A DNA stretch of 40,160 nt, from the NCBI GenBank assembly GCA_947442625.1, contig CANEWJ010000006.1, positions 1 through 40,160 of the forward strand, written 5' to 3'. The stretch is from Chitinophagaceae bacterium. Its GTDB lineage: Bacteria > Bacteroidota > Bacteroidia > Chitinophagales > Chitinophagaceae. Below the pieces are notes generated by a model. The model was not told the DNA's origin, made no database searches, and was given only the letters and a program-made list of their open reading frames with translations. Position 1 is the stretch's first letter. Every line of letters starts with the position of its first letter. The translations under genes were made by a program, and so were the position numbers. Below, in pieces: positions 8,763-16,623 of this stretch.

Positions 8763-10379
8763 ATGAAAAATCTTTTCTTCATGCTGCTTTTTGCTGCCAT
8801 TTTCACAGCAAGCACTACAACTGCCGCTCCAACATTGAACAGTTATCCTACAGCAGTAGCAACAATTTACATTGATTTTGACGGCCACGATGTGAACAGC
8901 TCCATGTGGAACTATGGCACACCATTTTCCTGTTTGCCTGCAACCATGACGGATGCACAAATCACAGAAGCATTCAACAGGATTGCTGAAGATTTCAGGC
9001 CATTCAACATCAACATTACCACCGACCTTTCTAAATTTCTTGCTGCTCCACTTTCCCAGAGAATCCGCGTGGTTGTGACCCCTACCAGTGCATGGTATGC
9101 AGGTGTTGCAGGCATTGCTTACGTAACATCTTTCAGCTGGGGTGATAATACACCCGCTTTTGTATTCAGTGATCGCTTGGGAAACAATGCAAAAAGAGTA
9201 GCAGAAGCAGTTTCTCACGAAACCGGACATACACTGGGCTTGTACCATCAATCTGCCTACACATCAACCTGCACATTGACAAGCGCTTATCATACAGGCA
9301 TCGGAACAGGAGAAACCTCCTGGGGACCAATCATGGGAAATGTTGCTTCCAGGAATGCCACACAGTGGAATTTCGGACCAACACCCAATGGTTGTGCTTT
9401 CCTCCAAGACAACCTCAGCATCATTACTACAACCAACGGATTCGGATACAGGCCAGATGATTATGCTGACCTTTATACAAGTGCCAGCCCTGTGGTTATC
9501 AGCAACAATGTATTTAGCAAGGCTGGTGTTATTTCCACCACTGCAGACAAGGATTATTTCCGGTTGGACCTGAGCCAGAAAGGGTTGCTTAAGCTGAATG
9601 TTATTCCTTTCAATGTCGGAACAGGAAACAACGGTGCCAACCTTGATGTTAAAATCATCTTGCAAGATGCAAAAGGCACCGAAATCAAGACCTATGATAT
9701 TGCTGATTCCATGCATGCTACAATTGATACAACGTTGAGCGCTGGCACCTATTATGTAATCATCGATGGATCTGGAAATGTCAATGCTGGCAATGATTAT
9801 GGAAGCCTCGGCGCTTACACCATTGGCGGAACGTATTCCGGAACATCAACCAGTACAACACCAAGCACCACTACCAGTTCTACCAACAATCCTGTTGTGA
9901 CTGGGATTAAAGTTAAACATGGCAATAAAATTAACTGGAATACAAACAACCTGAAAGGAACAGCAGCAATCAGTGTGATGGTTGCAACACAAGAAGGTGA
10001 CTTCAAAGAAATCGCCAGGCCAGCGTTGAACGCAAACAGCTATGTACACCAAGTGATTGCACCAGCGGCCTATACGTATATGCTGAAATTCATTGAAAAA
10101 GACGGCGCTATACAATTCAGCAACACTGTTACCATTGAAAATAATAATGATGGAGCTGGAATATTTACAATAATCAAGCAAGCTCAACAACCGGTAATCG
10201 TAAATGCCGCAGAAGCGTATGCATACCAAGTCGTAAACAATTTTGGCCACGTAGTGCTGTCAGGAAAAGCCGCTGCAGGAACCAAAACAATTGATGTAAG
10301 AAACCAGCCCGCAGGAATATACAACCTGAGATTGCTGAACGAAACAGAAAACAGAACTGAAAAGTTCATGAACAAATAA
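8763..10379 (+). CDS. Secreted metzincin-type zinc metalloprotease with PPC and T9SS-like C-terminal domain
   Basis: A 538-residue exported protease. Residues 1-22 are a signal peptide. The catalytic domain carries HETGHTLGLYH (zinc ligands H152, H156, H162; catalytic E153), the extended HExxHxxGxxH motif of metzincins, and a probable Met-turn at PIMG (M191), 29 residues after the third histidine. A bacterial pre-peptidase C-terminal (PPC) beta-domain follows at about 252-355 (DKDYFRLDL to AGTYYVIIDGSG), then a Ser/Thr-rich linker (about 358-375), an Fn3-like stretch, and a C-terminal domain ending PAGIYNLRLLNETENRTEKFM, which resembles type A T9SS sorting domains. No obvious pro-domain cysteine switch is seen. 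It is probably delivered to the cell surface or medium through T9SS. Substrate unknown. It follows the unknown secreted protein. Confidence 0.88.
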   Translation: MKNLFFMLLFAAIFTASTTTAAPTLNSYPTAVATIYIDFDGHDVNSSMWNYGTPFSCLPATMTDAQITEAFNRIAEDFRPFNINITTDLSKFLAAPLSQRIRVVVTPTSAWYAGVAGIAYVTSFSWGDNTPAFVFSDRLGNNAKRVAEAVSHETGHTLGLYHQSAYTSTCTLTSAYHTGIGTGETSWGPIMGNVASRNATQWNFGPTPNGCAFLQDNLSIITTTNGFGYRPDDYADLYTSASPVVISNNVFSKAGVISTTADKDYFRLDLSQKGLLKLNVIPFNVGTGNNGANLDVKIILQDAKGTEIKTYDIADSMHATIDTTLSAGTYYVIIDGSGNVNAGNDYGSLGAYTIGGTYSGTSTSTTPSTTTSSTNNPVVTGIKVKHGNKINWNTNNLKGTAAISVMVATQEGDFKEIARPALNANSYVHQVIAPAAYTYMLKFIEKDGAIQFSNTVTIENNNDGAGIFTIIKQAQQPVIVNAAEAYAYQVVNNFGHVVLSGKAAAGTKTIDVRNQPAGIYNLRLLNETENRTEKFMNK

Positions 10380-10417
10380 TTTATCGTCTTATCATAAATG
10401 GTAATATTGGTTGGAAT

Positions 10418-10445
10418 GAACCCTCCCTTGTCTAAGGGAGGGTTC
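10418..10445. repeat. Perfect 12-bp palindrome with 4-nt loop between protease and gltX
   Basis: GAACCCTCCCTT (10418-10429) pairs perfectly with AAGGGAGGGTTC (10434-10445) around the loop GTCT. It is 38 nt after the protease stop and 48 nt before gltX. No T-tract follows on either strand, so it is not a canonical intrinsic terminator. It could protect the 3' end of the mRNA or be one copy of a dispersed palindromic repeat. Confidence 0.8.
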
Positions 10446-10481
10446 CCTATATAGATCATCACAGCAACAGCCATATCTGCT

Positions 10482-10489
10482 TATCTTTG
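10482..10489 (+). promoter_or_regulatory. Putative -7 box of gltX, predicting a leaderless mRNA
   Basis: TATCTTTG followed by C matches TAnnTTTG exactly and ends 4 nt before the gltX ATG (10494). Transcription from this box should start at or within a few bases of the start codon. No -33 TTTG is evident. Confidence 0.55.
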
Positions 10490-10493
10490 CCAC

Positions 10494-12026
10494 ATGACAG
10501 CATCAACTACAAGGGTACGGTTTGCCCCCAGCCCAACAGGCGGACTCCATCTCGGCGGGGTCAGGACAGCCCTTTTCAATTACCTATTTGCCCATAAAAA
10601 CAAGGGCCAATTCATCCTCCGCATAGAAGACACTGACCAAGGACGTTTTGTTCCGGGCGCAGAGCAATATATCATAGACTGCCTTGACTGGTGTGGCATT
10701 TCACCTGACGAAGGCCCACACAAGGAAGGGGCTTTTGGACCATACCGCCAATCCGAAAGGAAAAGCAGTTATAAAAAATTTGCAGAACAGCTCATCGAAC
10801 AGGGGCATGCCTATTATGCATTTGACACCCCTGAAGCGCTGGAGAAAATGCGGGATACCTTTCGTTCAGAAATGAATCCCTCTCCCCAATACGACAGCAA
10901 GGTCCGGATGCAAATGAACAACTCCCTGACAATGCCCAGTGATAAAGTCGCTGCGCTGATTGATCAGGGAACTCCCCATGTTGTTCGCATTAAAATGCCG
11001 GCTTCCACTGAACTGACCTTTCAGGACATGATCAGGGGAGAGATTACCTTCAATACCGATCAGGTGGATGACAAGGTGCTGCTCAAAGCAGATGGAATGC
11101 CCACCTACCACCTGGCCGTTGTTGTAGATGACCATGAAATGAAAATCAGCCATGCATTCCGGGGAGAAGAATGGCTTCCTTCAGCGCCGGTTCATGTGCT
11201 CCTATGGGATTATTTCGGCTGGAAAGACCAAATGCCCCAGTGGGCCCATCTCCCTTTGATCCTGAAGCCGGATGGCCAAGGGAAATTGAGCAAAAGGGAT
11301 GGTGACCGGCTTGGTTTTCCCGTTTTTGCCATGGACTGGCAAGACCCCAAATCAAATGAACGCAACAAAGGTTTCAAGGAAATGGGTTTCCTTCCCGAAG
11401 CATTCATCAACATGCTGGCCATGCTGGGTTGGAATGATGGCAGTGGCGATGAGATTTTCAGCCTTGAGCAACTCATTGAACGATTTTCTATTGAAAGAAT
11501 CCACAAGGGAGGAGCAAAATTTGATTTTGAGAAAGCCAAATGGTTCAACCAGGAATGGATCAAAAGAAGCGAAACCACCAGACTCCTTCCTTTGGTGCAA
11601 GCAATACTCAAGAAAAATGATATCGAAGCCAGTGAAGAAGTGCTGACAGACATCATCCCCTTGGTAAAAGAAAGATGCCAGCTCCTCAATGATTTTGTAC
11701 CACAGGTTGCCTATTTCTTCCATGACCCTGTGGAGATTGACCTGGGATCTGTTCAGCCCAAATGGGATGAAAAAAAGCAGCTGTTTTTTGAAGGGTGGAC
11801 ATCAACCCTTCAGCAGATTGAAACATGGGATACAGCTGCCATTGAAAACACATTCAAGGAAGCCGCTGCCCTTGCCCAAATCAAGCCAGGAGAACTACAA
11901 CTTCCACTCCGCATCATGCTGGTCGGTGCTAAATTTGGTCCTACTGTTTTTGACATCGCCTTCAGGATAGGTAAGGAAGCCACCACCAGAAGAATTGCAC
12001 ACTGCCTGACGCTATTGGCACAATAA
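10494..12026 (+). CDS. gltX: Glutamyl-tRNA synthetase
   Basis: Charges tRNA-Glu with glutamate in the cytoplasm. The 510-residue class I synthetase starts [22 protein letters not shown]; the HIGH-equivalent is HLGG (residues 19-22) and the KMSKS-equivalent is KLSKR (residues 264-268). The catalytic domain holds the family motifs RIEDTD and [12 protein letters not shown], and the C-terminal half is the helical anticodon-binding domain. Length is normal. Whether the enzyme is discriminating (Glu only) or also charges tRNA-Gln cannot be settled here. The start is fixed by the promoter box 4 nt upstream and by homology. The B12-binding gene begins 7 nt after its stop, suggesting cotranscription. 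Confidence 0.97.
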   Translation: MTASTTRVRFAPSPTGGLHLGGVRTALFNYLFAHKNKGQFILRIEDTDQGRFVPGAEQYIIDCLDWCGISPDEGPHKEGAFGPYRQSERKSSYKKFAEQLIEQGHAYYAFDTPEALEKMRDTFRSEMNPSPQYDSKVRMQMNNSLTMPSDKVAALIDQGTPHVVRIKMPASTELTFQDMIRGEITFNTDQVDDKVLLKADGMPTYHLAVVVDDHEMKISHAFRGEEWLPSAPVHVLLWDYFGWKDQMPQWAHLPLILKPDGQGKLSKRDGDRLGFPVFAMDWQDPKSNERNKGFKEMGFLPEAFINMLAMLGWNDGSGDEIFSLEQLIERFSIERIHKGGAKFDFEKAKWFNQEWIKRSETTRLLPLVQAILKKNDIEASEEVLTDIIPLVKERCQLLNDFVPQVAYFFHDPVEIDLGSVQPKWDEKKQLFFEGWTSTLQQIETWDTAAIENTFKEAAALAQIKPGELQLPLRIMLVGAKFGPTVFDIAFRIGKEATTRRIAHCLTLLAQ

Positions 12027-12033
12027 TCACCAT

Positions 12034-12456
12034 ATGGAAAATCAACACACAAATAGACCGCTTCGTGTACTCATTGCAAAAGTAGGACTGGACGGGCATG
12101 ACAGGGGTGCAAAGGTGATTGCCACTTCACTCAGAGACGCTGGCATGGAGGTCATCTACACCGGTCTAAGGCAAACTCCTGAGATGGTTGTTGAAGCCGC
12201 CTTGCAAGAGGATGTAGATGCCATTGGTGTGAGCATTCTCTCCGGGGCCCACATGACTGTTTTTCCTAGGATTATTGGATTGATGAAAGCCAACAAGATG
12301 GATGATGTATTGCTGACCGGTGGCGGGATCATTCCAGAAGCAGACAGGCTGGCACTTGAAGCCATGGGTGTGGGTCAGCTTTTTCCTCCAGGCACCTCTT
12401 CAACGGCAATTGCCGACTATATCAGGGACTGGACCAGTAAAAACAGGTCTTTTTAA
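12034..12456 (+). CDS. Stand-alone cobalamin (B12)-binding domain protein, methylmalonyl-CoA mutase C-terminal type
   Basis: A 140-residue Rossmann-like domain equal to the C-terminal B12-binding domain of methylmalonyl-CoA mutase. The base-off/His-on motif DxHxxG is present as DGHDRG (D20, H22, G25) after [15 protein letters not shown] and [12 protein letters not shown] complete the B12 pocket, and the ending GQLFPPGTS is typical of mutase small subunits. Archaeal and some bacterial acyl-CoA mutases use such a separate small subunit, but no catalytic (alpha) subunit is in the window. It lies 7 nt after gltX and 37 nt before fumC. It might complement a mutase encoded elsewhere, or act as a B12 carrier or sensor. 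Confidence 0.87.
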   Translation: MENQHTNRPLRVLIAKVGLDGHDRGAKVIATSLRDAGMEVIYTGLRQTPEMVVEAALQEDVDAIGVSILSGAHMTVFPRIIGLMKANKMDDVLLTGGGIIPEADRLALEAMGVGQLFPPGTSSTAIADYIRDWTSKNRSF

Positions 12457-12467
12457 CGCGCATACAC

Positions 12468-12475
12468 TAATTTTG
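12468..12475 (+). promoter_or_regulatory. Putative -7 box of fumC
   Basis: TAATTTTG followed by C is an exact TAnnTTTG match, 18 nt before the fumC ATG at 12494. The predicted leader is about 12-15 nt. It lies in the 37-nt gap after the B12-binding gene. Confidence 0.5.
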
Positions 12476-12493
12476 CATCTCTAAATCATATAC

Positions 12494-13894
12494 ATGGAAT
12501 TCAGGATTGAAAAGGATACAATGGGCGAAGTAAGTGTGCCAGCCAATGCTTATTATGGTGCCCAAACCCAGCGCAGCATTGACAATTTCAGGATTGCACA
12601 AGACATCAACAGGATGCCGAAAGAAATCATTTATGCCTTTGCTTACCTTAAAAAAGCGGCAGCCATCACCAACTGTGAAGCCGGTGTATTGTCAGCGGAA
12701 AAATCAATCCTGATTGGTGAAGTTTGTGATGAAATCCTTGAAGGAAAACTCAATGATTATTTCCCTCTGGTCGTTTGGCAAACCGGAAGCGGTACCCAAA
12801 GCAACATGAATGTCAATGAAGTGGTGGCATACAGAGGCCATGTAAAAAAAGGCGGTTCATTGACTGACAAAGATAAATTTCTTCATCCCAATGATGATGT
12901 CAACAAATCACAATCCTCCAACGATACCTTCCCTACTGCAATGCATATCGCCGCATATAAAATGTTGATGGAAGTTACACTTCCTGGGATTGAAATGCTG
13001 AGGGATACACTTGCCGAAAAAAGCAAGGCCTTCATGCATGTGGTAAAAATTGGTAGAACCCATTTCATGGATGCAACCCCGTTGACCGTTGGGCAAGAGT
13101 TCAGCGGATATGTATCACAACTCAACCATGGCATCAAAACCATCAAGAATTCCCTTGAACACCTGGCAGAGCTTGCATTGGGCGGTACTGCAGTAGGTAC
13201 CGGCATCAATACCCCGGATCAGTATGCAGAAAACGTAGCCAAGCACATTGCAGCACTCACAGGCCTTCCCTTTGTGACTGCAGAAAATAAATTTGAAGCA
13301 CTTGCTGCCCATGACGCCATTGTGGAAGCGCATGGAGCACTGAAAACTGTTGCTGTAAGCCTGATGAAAATCGCCAATGATATTCGCATGCTTTCTTCTG
13401 GTCCGAGAAGTGGCATTGGTGAACTTTTCATTCCTGACAATGAACCCGGATCATCCATCATGCCCGGAAAAGTGAATCCCACGCAATGCGAGGCCCTTAC
13501 CATGATCGCTGCACAGATATTGGGAAATGATGTGGCCATCAACATTGGCGGGGCTACCGGACATTTTGAATTGAATGTTTTCAAACCCATGATGATCTAC
13601 AATTTCCTGCACAGCGCAAGATTGATTGGGGAAGGTTGTGTCAGTTTCAACAACAAATGTGCTGTCGGGATTGAGCCCTTGTATGAAAATATTGACAAGC
13701 ACCTGAACAATTCACTGATGCTGGTCACTTCACTCAATACCAAAATAGGGTATTACAAATCTGCTGAAATTGCCCAAAAGGCACACAAGGAAGGAACAAC
13801 CCTGAAACAAATGGCAGTGAAGCTGGGATACCTTACTGAAGCTGAATTTGATGCATGGGTGATCCCTTCAGAGATGGTAGGAAAAATCAGTTAG
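12494..13894 (+). CDS. fumC: Fumarate hydratase, class II
   Basis: Interconverts fumarate and L-malate in the TCA cycle; the class II enzyme is an oxygen-stable, iron-free homotetramer. The 466-residue protein starts [22 protein letters not shown], typical of FumC (the AYYGAQTQR block). The fumarase/aspartase superfamily signature is [11 protein letters not shown] (residues 319-329), containing the catalytic serine loop. [14 protein letters not shown] (substrate-binding) and [17 protein letters not shown] are further family blocks. Aspartase is related, but the substrate-loop sequences favour fumarase. It runs convergently into the nucleotidyltransferase gene with only 6 nt between the stop codons, and no terminator hairpin is visible there. 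Confidence 0.95.
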   Translation: MEFRIEKDTMGEVSVPANAYYGAQTQRSIDNFRIAQDINRMPKEIIYAFAYLKKAAAITNCEAGVLSAEKSILIGEVCDEILEGKLNDYFPLVVWQTGSGTQSNMNVNEVVAYRGHVKKGGSLTDKDKFLHPNDDVNKSQSSNDTFPTAMHIAAYKMLMEVTLPGIEMLRDTLAEKSKAFMHVVKIGRTHFMDATPLTVGQEFSGYVSQLNHGIKTIKNSLEHLAELALGGTAVGTGINTPDQYAENVAKHIAALTGLPFVTAENKFEALAAHDAIVEAHGALKTVAVSLMKIANDIRMLSSGPRSGIGELFIPDNEPGSSIMPGKVNPTQCEALTMIAAQILGNDVAINIGGATGHFELNVFKPMMIYNFLHSARLIGEGCVSFNNKCAVGIEPLYENIDKHLNNSLMLVTSLNTKIGYYKSAEIAQKAHKEGTTLKQMAVKLGYLTEAEFDAWVIPSEMVGKIS

Positions 13895-13900
13895 GGAACA

Positions 13901-14893
13901 TCAACCCAGGTCAATCTCCGTATTGTCGCCGATATTCAGCGTGCGGGTCTCGCCCTTGATTTCTGTGTCTGAACCAATCAGGGAATCATGCAACACCACA
14001 TCGTATAATTTGGAATAGGCCCCAACAATGGAATCCTTGACAATTGAATATTGTATCAGGGTTTTTTCTCCAATCGACACATTAGGGCCTATGATGGCAT
14101 TCCGGATTTCACAACCCTGGGCAATGCTCACAGGAGGAATGATGATGGTGTTTTCGAACGAATGATGTGTAGCAATATCACCCCCCCATTTTTTCAATAG
14201 TGTGGCATTGCCTTCAAGCAATGTTTCTTTTTTCCCGCAGTCAAACCAATTGGATACCTTGAAGGTGGTGAAATGTGTTCCGCCAGCAATCATGCAATCC
14301 AAGGCTGGTGTGAGCCCATGCTCCTCTCCCTCCTTGGTTGTATTGCTCATCACATTAGACAGACAATCAAACAATAAGGATGAGTCCTTGATTTTATAAA
14401 TACCCACCAAAGCATTGTTTGTTCGGGGGATCTGGGGCTTCTCAATTACCCGGCTTACATTTCCCGACTCATCAGTTTCTGCAACACCAAAGTCGCGGGG
14501 ATCATCTACTTTTTTTACACCCAGCACTGACCCTTCAGTCGCCAGAAATTCAGTTGCATTGTATTCGCAAATGGTATCTCCCAAAACAATGATTACTTCA
14601 TCATTGCCTACGGCTTCCTTGCACAAATACACTGCATGTCCAAGTCCCTTGCGTTCATGCTGTTGGATGATGGTGATGTTGAGGTGGGGATAATGGGCCT
14701 TCGCATGGTCCTGGATCTTGTTGCCCAGATATCCCACAACCAGAATTATATCCTTGATGCCCGCATCGGCCAATTGATCGATGATGATGCTCAGGATTGT
14801 CTTGCCCGCAAGCGGTATCAATGCCTTGGGCTGTGTATAGGTATGGGGCCTTAGTTTTGTTCCGGCTCCAGCAACAGGTATGATCGCTTTCAT
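13901..14893 (-). CDS. Sugar-phosphate nucleotidyltransferase (glucose-1-phosphate type) with left-handed beta-helix tail
   Basis: Predicted NTP:sugar-1-phosphate transferase making an activated sugar for polysaccharide synthesis. The 330-residue protein starts MKAIIPVAGAGTKLRP with the nucleotide-binding G-x-G-T-(K/R)-L-R-P loop and PKALIPLAGK; D-T (VLGDTI) and EKPQIPRTNNALVGIY are further family blocks. From about residue 245 the hexapeptide-type repeats (IAQGCEIRNAIIGPNVSIG and so on) form a left-handed beta-helix, as in long RmlA-like, GlmU-like or archaeal sugar transferases. Which sugar and nucleotide it uses is not decidable. ATG 14893 was chosen over the open frame up to 14926 because it starts exactly at the Rossmann strand. 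Third gene of the tsaE-ald operon, 16 nt after ald. Confidence 0.86.
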   Translation of the reverse strand: MKAIIPVAGAGTKLRPHTYTQPKALIPLAGKTILSIIIDQLADAGIKDIILVVGYLGNKIQDHAKAHYPHLNITIIQQHERKGLGHAVYLCKEAVGNDEVIIVLGDTICEYNATEFLATEGSVLGVKKVDDPRDFGVAETDESGNVSRVIEKPQIPRTNNALVGIYKIKDSSLLFDCLSNVMSNTTKEGEEHGLTPALDCMIAGGTHFTTFKVSNWFDCGKKETLLEGNATLLKKWGGDIATHHSFENTIIIPPVSIAQGCEIRNAIIGPNVSIGEKTLIQYSIVKDSIVGAYSKLYDVVLHDSLIGSDTEIKGETRTLNIGDNTEIDLG

Positions 14894-14909
14894 CTGATTG
14901 GTTTTGGTT

Positions 14910-16124
14910 TTAACGCTGGCTTGCAATGAGCAGGTTCAGGTCGGTGTATTTCAGGTTGAAGCGTTGGCTGAGGTGAAAATTGGTGAGTGAGCCCTTGAAA
15001 AGGTAAATACCATTGCGGATGTTGAGTTGGTGCCAAACCAGTTTTTCAAGCCCCCCCTCATCACCAATGGTCAGCAAGAGCGGCATCAGTACATTGCTGA
15101 TGGCCTGTGAAGCGGTTCTGGCAAATCCGGAAGGAATGTTGGGTACCCCGTAATGGATTACACCATATTTTGACACAACCGGCTCTTCATGTGAAGTCAC
15201 CTCAGAAGTTTCAAAACATCCTCCCCGGTCGATGCTCACGTCTACAATCACACTCCCGGGCCTCATCATAGACACCATCTCCTCACTTACGACCACCGGG
15301 GTTCTCCCACCAGAAGAGGTAAGGGCCCCTACGGCCACATCACAGGTTTTGAGTTGCTTGGCCAATACTTTGGGTTCCAATACCGAAGTCCATAGCCGGA
15401 CACCAATATTGTTCTGCAACCGTTTAAGTTTGTAAATATTGTTATCAAAAACCTTCACACTGGCACCCATTGCCAATGCAGTCCTGGCGGCATATTCACC
15501 GACAATGCCGGCTCCGATTATGATAACTTTCGTGGGTGGAATCCCGGAGATACCCCCCAGCAACATACCCTTGCCATTGTTCGCACTGCTGAGGTACTGG
15601 CCTGCAATCAGCATCACTGAACTCCCTGCAATTTCACTCATGCTTCTTACAATCGGATTATGACCAGACTCATCTTTGAGGTTTTCAAAAGAAAGGGATG
15701 TCACTTTTTTTTCCATCATCTTTTCCAGGATATGTGATTTCATCACCGGAAGATGAATGGGAGAAATGATGGTTTGACCTATGGCAAGCAAAGGAAGTTC
15801 TTCATCTGACACAGGAGCAGATTTGACGATCAATTCACTCCTAAAGATTTCTTTTTTATCGTACACGATGATGGCACCGGCCTCCGCATAATCCTTATCA
15901 GAAAAATGGGCGCCTTCGCCTGCCTTGGTTTCGACGGATACGGCATGGCCATTGTTGATCAATACCCCTACTGCATCTGGGCTCAAGGCAATCCTGTTTT
16001 CCTGAAAGGCGTTTTCCTTGGGGATGGCTATGGACAAAGAAGAACCCAACGGTTTTATATCCAGCGTTTCTTCAAGTGGCTCAAAACTGATGGCTGAACT
16101 GATATATGGCTTCCTTGGCATCAT
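14910..16124 (-). CDS. ald: Alanine dehydrogenase (AlaDH/PNT family)
   Basis: NAD-linked reversible deamination of L-alanine to pyruvate and ammonia. The 404-residue protein has the N-terminal AlaDH/PNT catalytic domain (IAIPKENAFQENRIALSP with the substrate-contacting R; later FENLKDESGHNPIVRSMSEIAGS) and the NAD-binding Rossmann domain (VIIIGAGIVGEYAARTALAMGA). SIDRGGCFETS and HYGVPNIPSGFARTAS are family blocks. An extension of about 30 residues precedes the usual start of AlaDH, and the C-terminus is not like the classic Bacillus enzyme, so this is a divergent, Bacteroidota-type AlaDH; a transhydrogenase alpha subunit is less likely because no membrane segment is present. The ATG at 16124 or 16121 is possible. 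It lies 22 nt after tsaE. Confidence 0.85.
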   Translation of the reverse strand: MMPRKPYISSAISFEPLEETLDIKPLGSSLSIAIPKENAFQENRIALSPDAVGVLINNGHAVSVETKAGEGAHFSDKDYAEAGAIIVYDKKEIFRSELIVKSAPVSDEELPLLAIGQTIISPIHLPVMKSHILEKMMEKKVTSLSFENLKDESGHNPIVRSMSEIAGSSVMLIAGQYLSSANNGKGMLLGGISGIPPTKVIIIGAGIVGEYAARTALAMGASVKVFDNNIYKLKRLQNNIGVRLWTSVLEPKVLAKQLKTCDVAVGALTSSGGRTPVVVSEEMVSMMRPGSVIVDVSIDRGGCFETSEVTSHEEPVVSKYGVIHYGVPNIPSGFARTASQAISNVLMPLLLTIGDEGGLEKLVWHQLNIRNGIYLFKGSLTNFHLSQRFNLKYTDLNLLIASQR

Positions 16125-16146
16125 TGATGAATAATGTTCAAGTTAA

Positions 16147-16587
16147 TCAATTTTTACCTGCCAGCACCCTTATATGACGATGATCAATGCCTTGCGAAGC
16201 CAAAATCACATGGAGGGCATTTTCTGGAATGATTCCCAAGGCTTTTTGGGGCCATTCCACAAGGCAGAGGTCGCCACTGTAGAGATAATCCTCCATTCCG
16301 GCCCTTACAGCCTCTTCCTCGCCCTCAAGACGATACAGGTCAATATGATAAACCTTGGTTCTTGGACCGAGATTTCCCGCCTCATATTCATTGACAAGGG
16401 CAAAGGTTGGACTGCTGACCATCTCATCTACACCCAGCGCTTTGCACAATGCTTTTATCAAGGTTGTTTTTCCTGCACCCAGCTCACCTTCAAAAGTGAC
16501 AACCTCGTGCAACCGGACGTGAACAGCGAGTTGGTCAGCTATTTCAGACAAAGCTGACAATTCGTATGTTTGGTTCATCAATTCCAT
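16147..16587 (-). CDS. tsaE: tRNA threonylcarbamoyladenosine biosynthesis ATPase TsaE
   Basis: ATPase subunit needed with TsaB, TsaC and TsaD for the t6A37 modification of ANN-decoding tRNAs. The 146-residue protein (family about 140-160) has Walker A GELGAGKTT, then SSPTFALVNEYE and the Walker B-like region VYHIDLYRL, ending in LVEWPQKA: all TsaE hallmarks. The open frame extends upstream to 16713 but that part crosses the divergent copA start. ATG 16587 is preferred because an exact -7 box (16594-16601) sits 6 nt upstream; ATG 16578 is a second option. First gene of the operon with ald and the nucleotidyltransferase; divergent from copA with 36 nt between starts. Confidence 0.93.
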   Translation of the reverse strand: MELMNQTYELSALSEIADQLAVHVRLHEVVTFEGELGAGKTTLIKALCKALGVDEMVSSPTFALVNEYEAGNLGPRTKVYHIDLYRLEGEEEAVRAGMEDYLYSGDLCLVEWPQKALGIIPENALHVILASQGIDHRHIRVLAGKN

Positions 16588-16593
16588 ATCATG

Positions 16594-16601
16594 CAAAGGT
16601 A
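16594..16601 (-). promoter_or_regulatory. Putative -7 box of tsaE, predicting a near-leaderless mRNA
   Basis: The minus strand reads TACCTTTG followed by C, an exact TAnnTTTG match ending 6 nt before the tsaE ATG at 16587. On the opposite strand TAAATTCG (16612-16619, one mismatch) lies 4 nt before the copA ATG, so the 36-nt divergent gap seems to hold two back-to-back promoter boxes. Confidence 0.55.
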
Positions 16602-16623
16602 ATTTAATCAGTAAATTCGTAGG

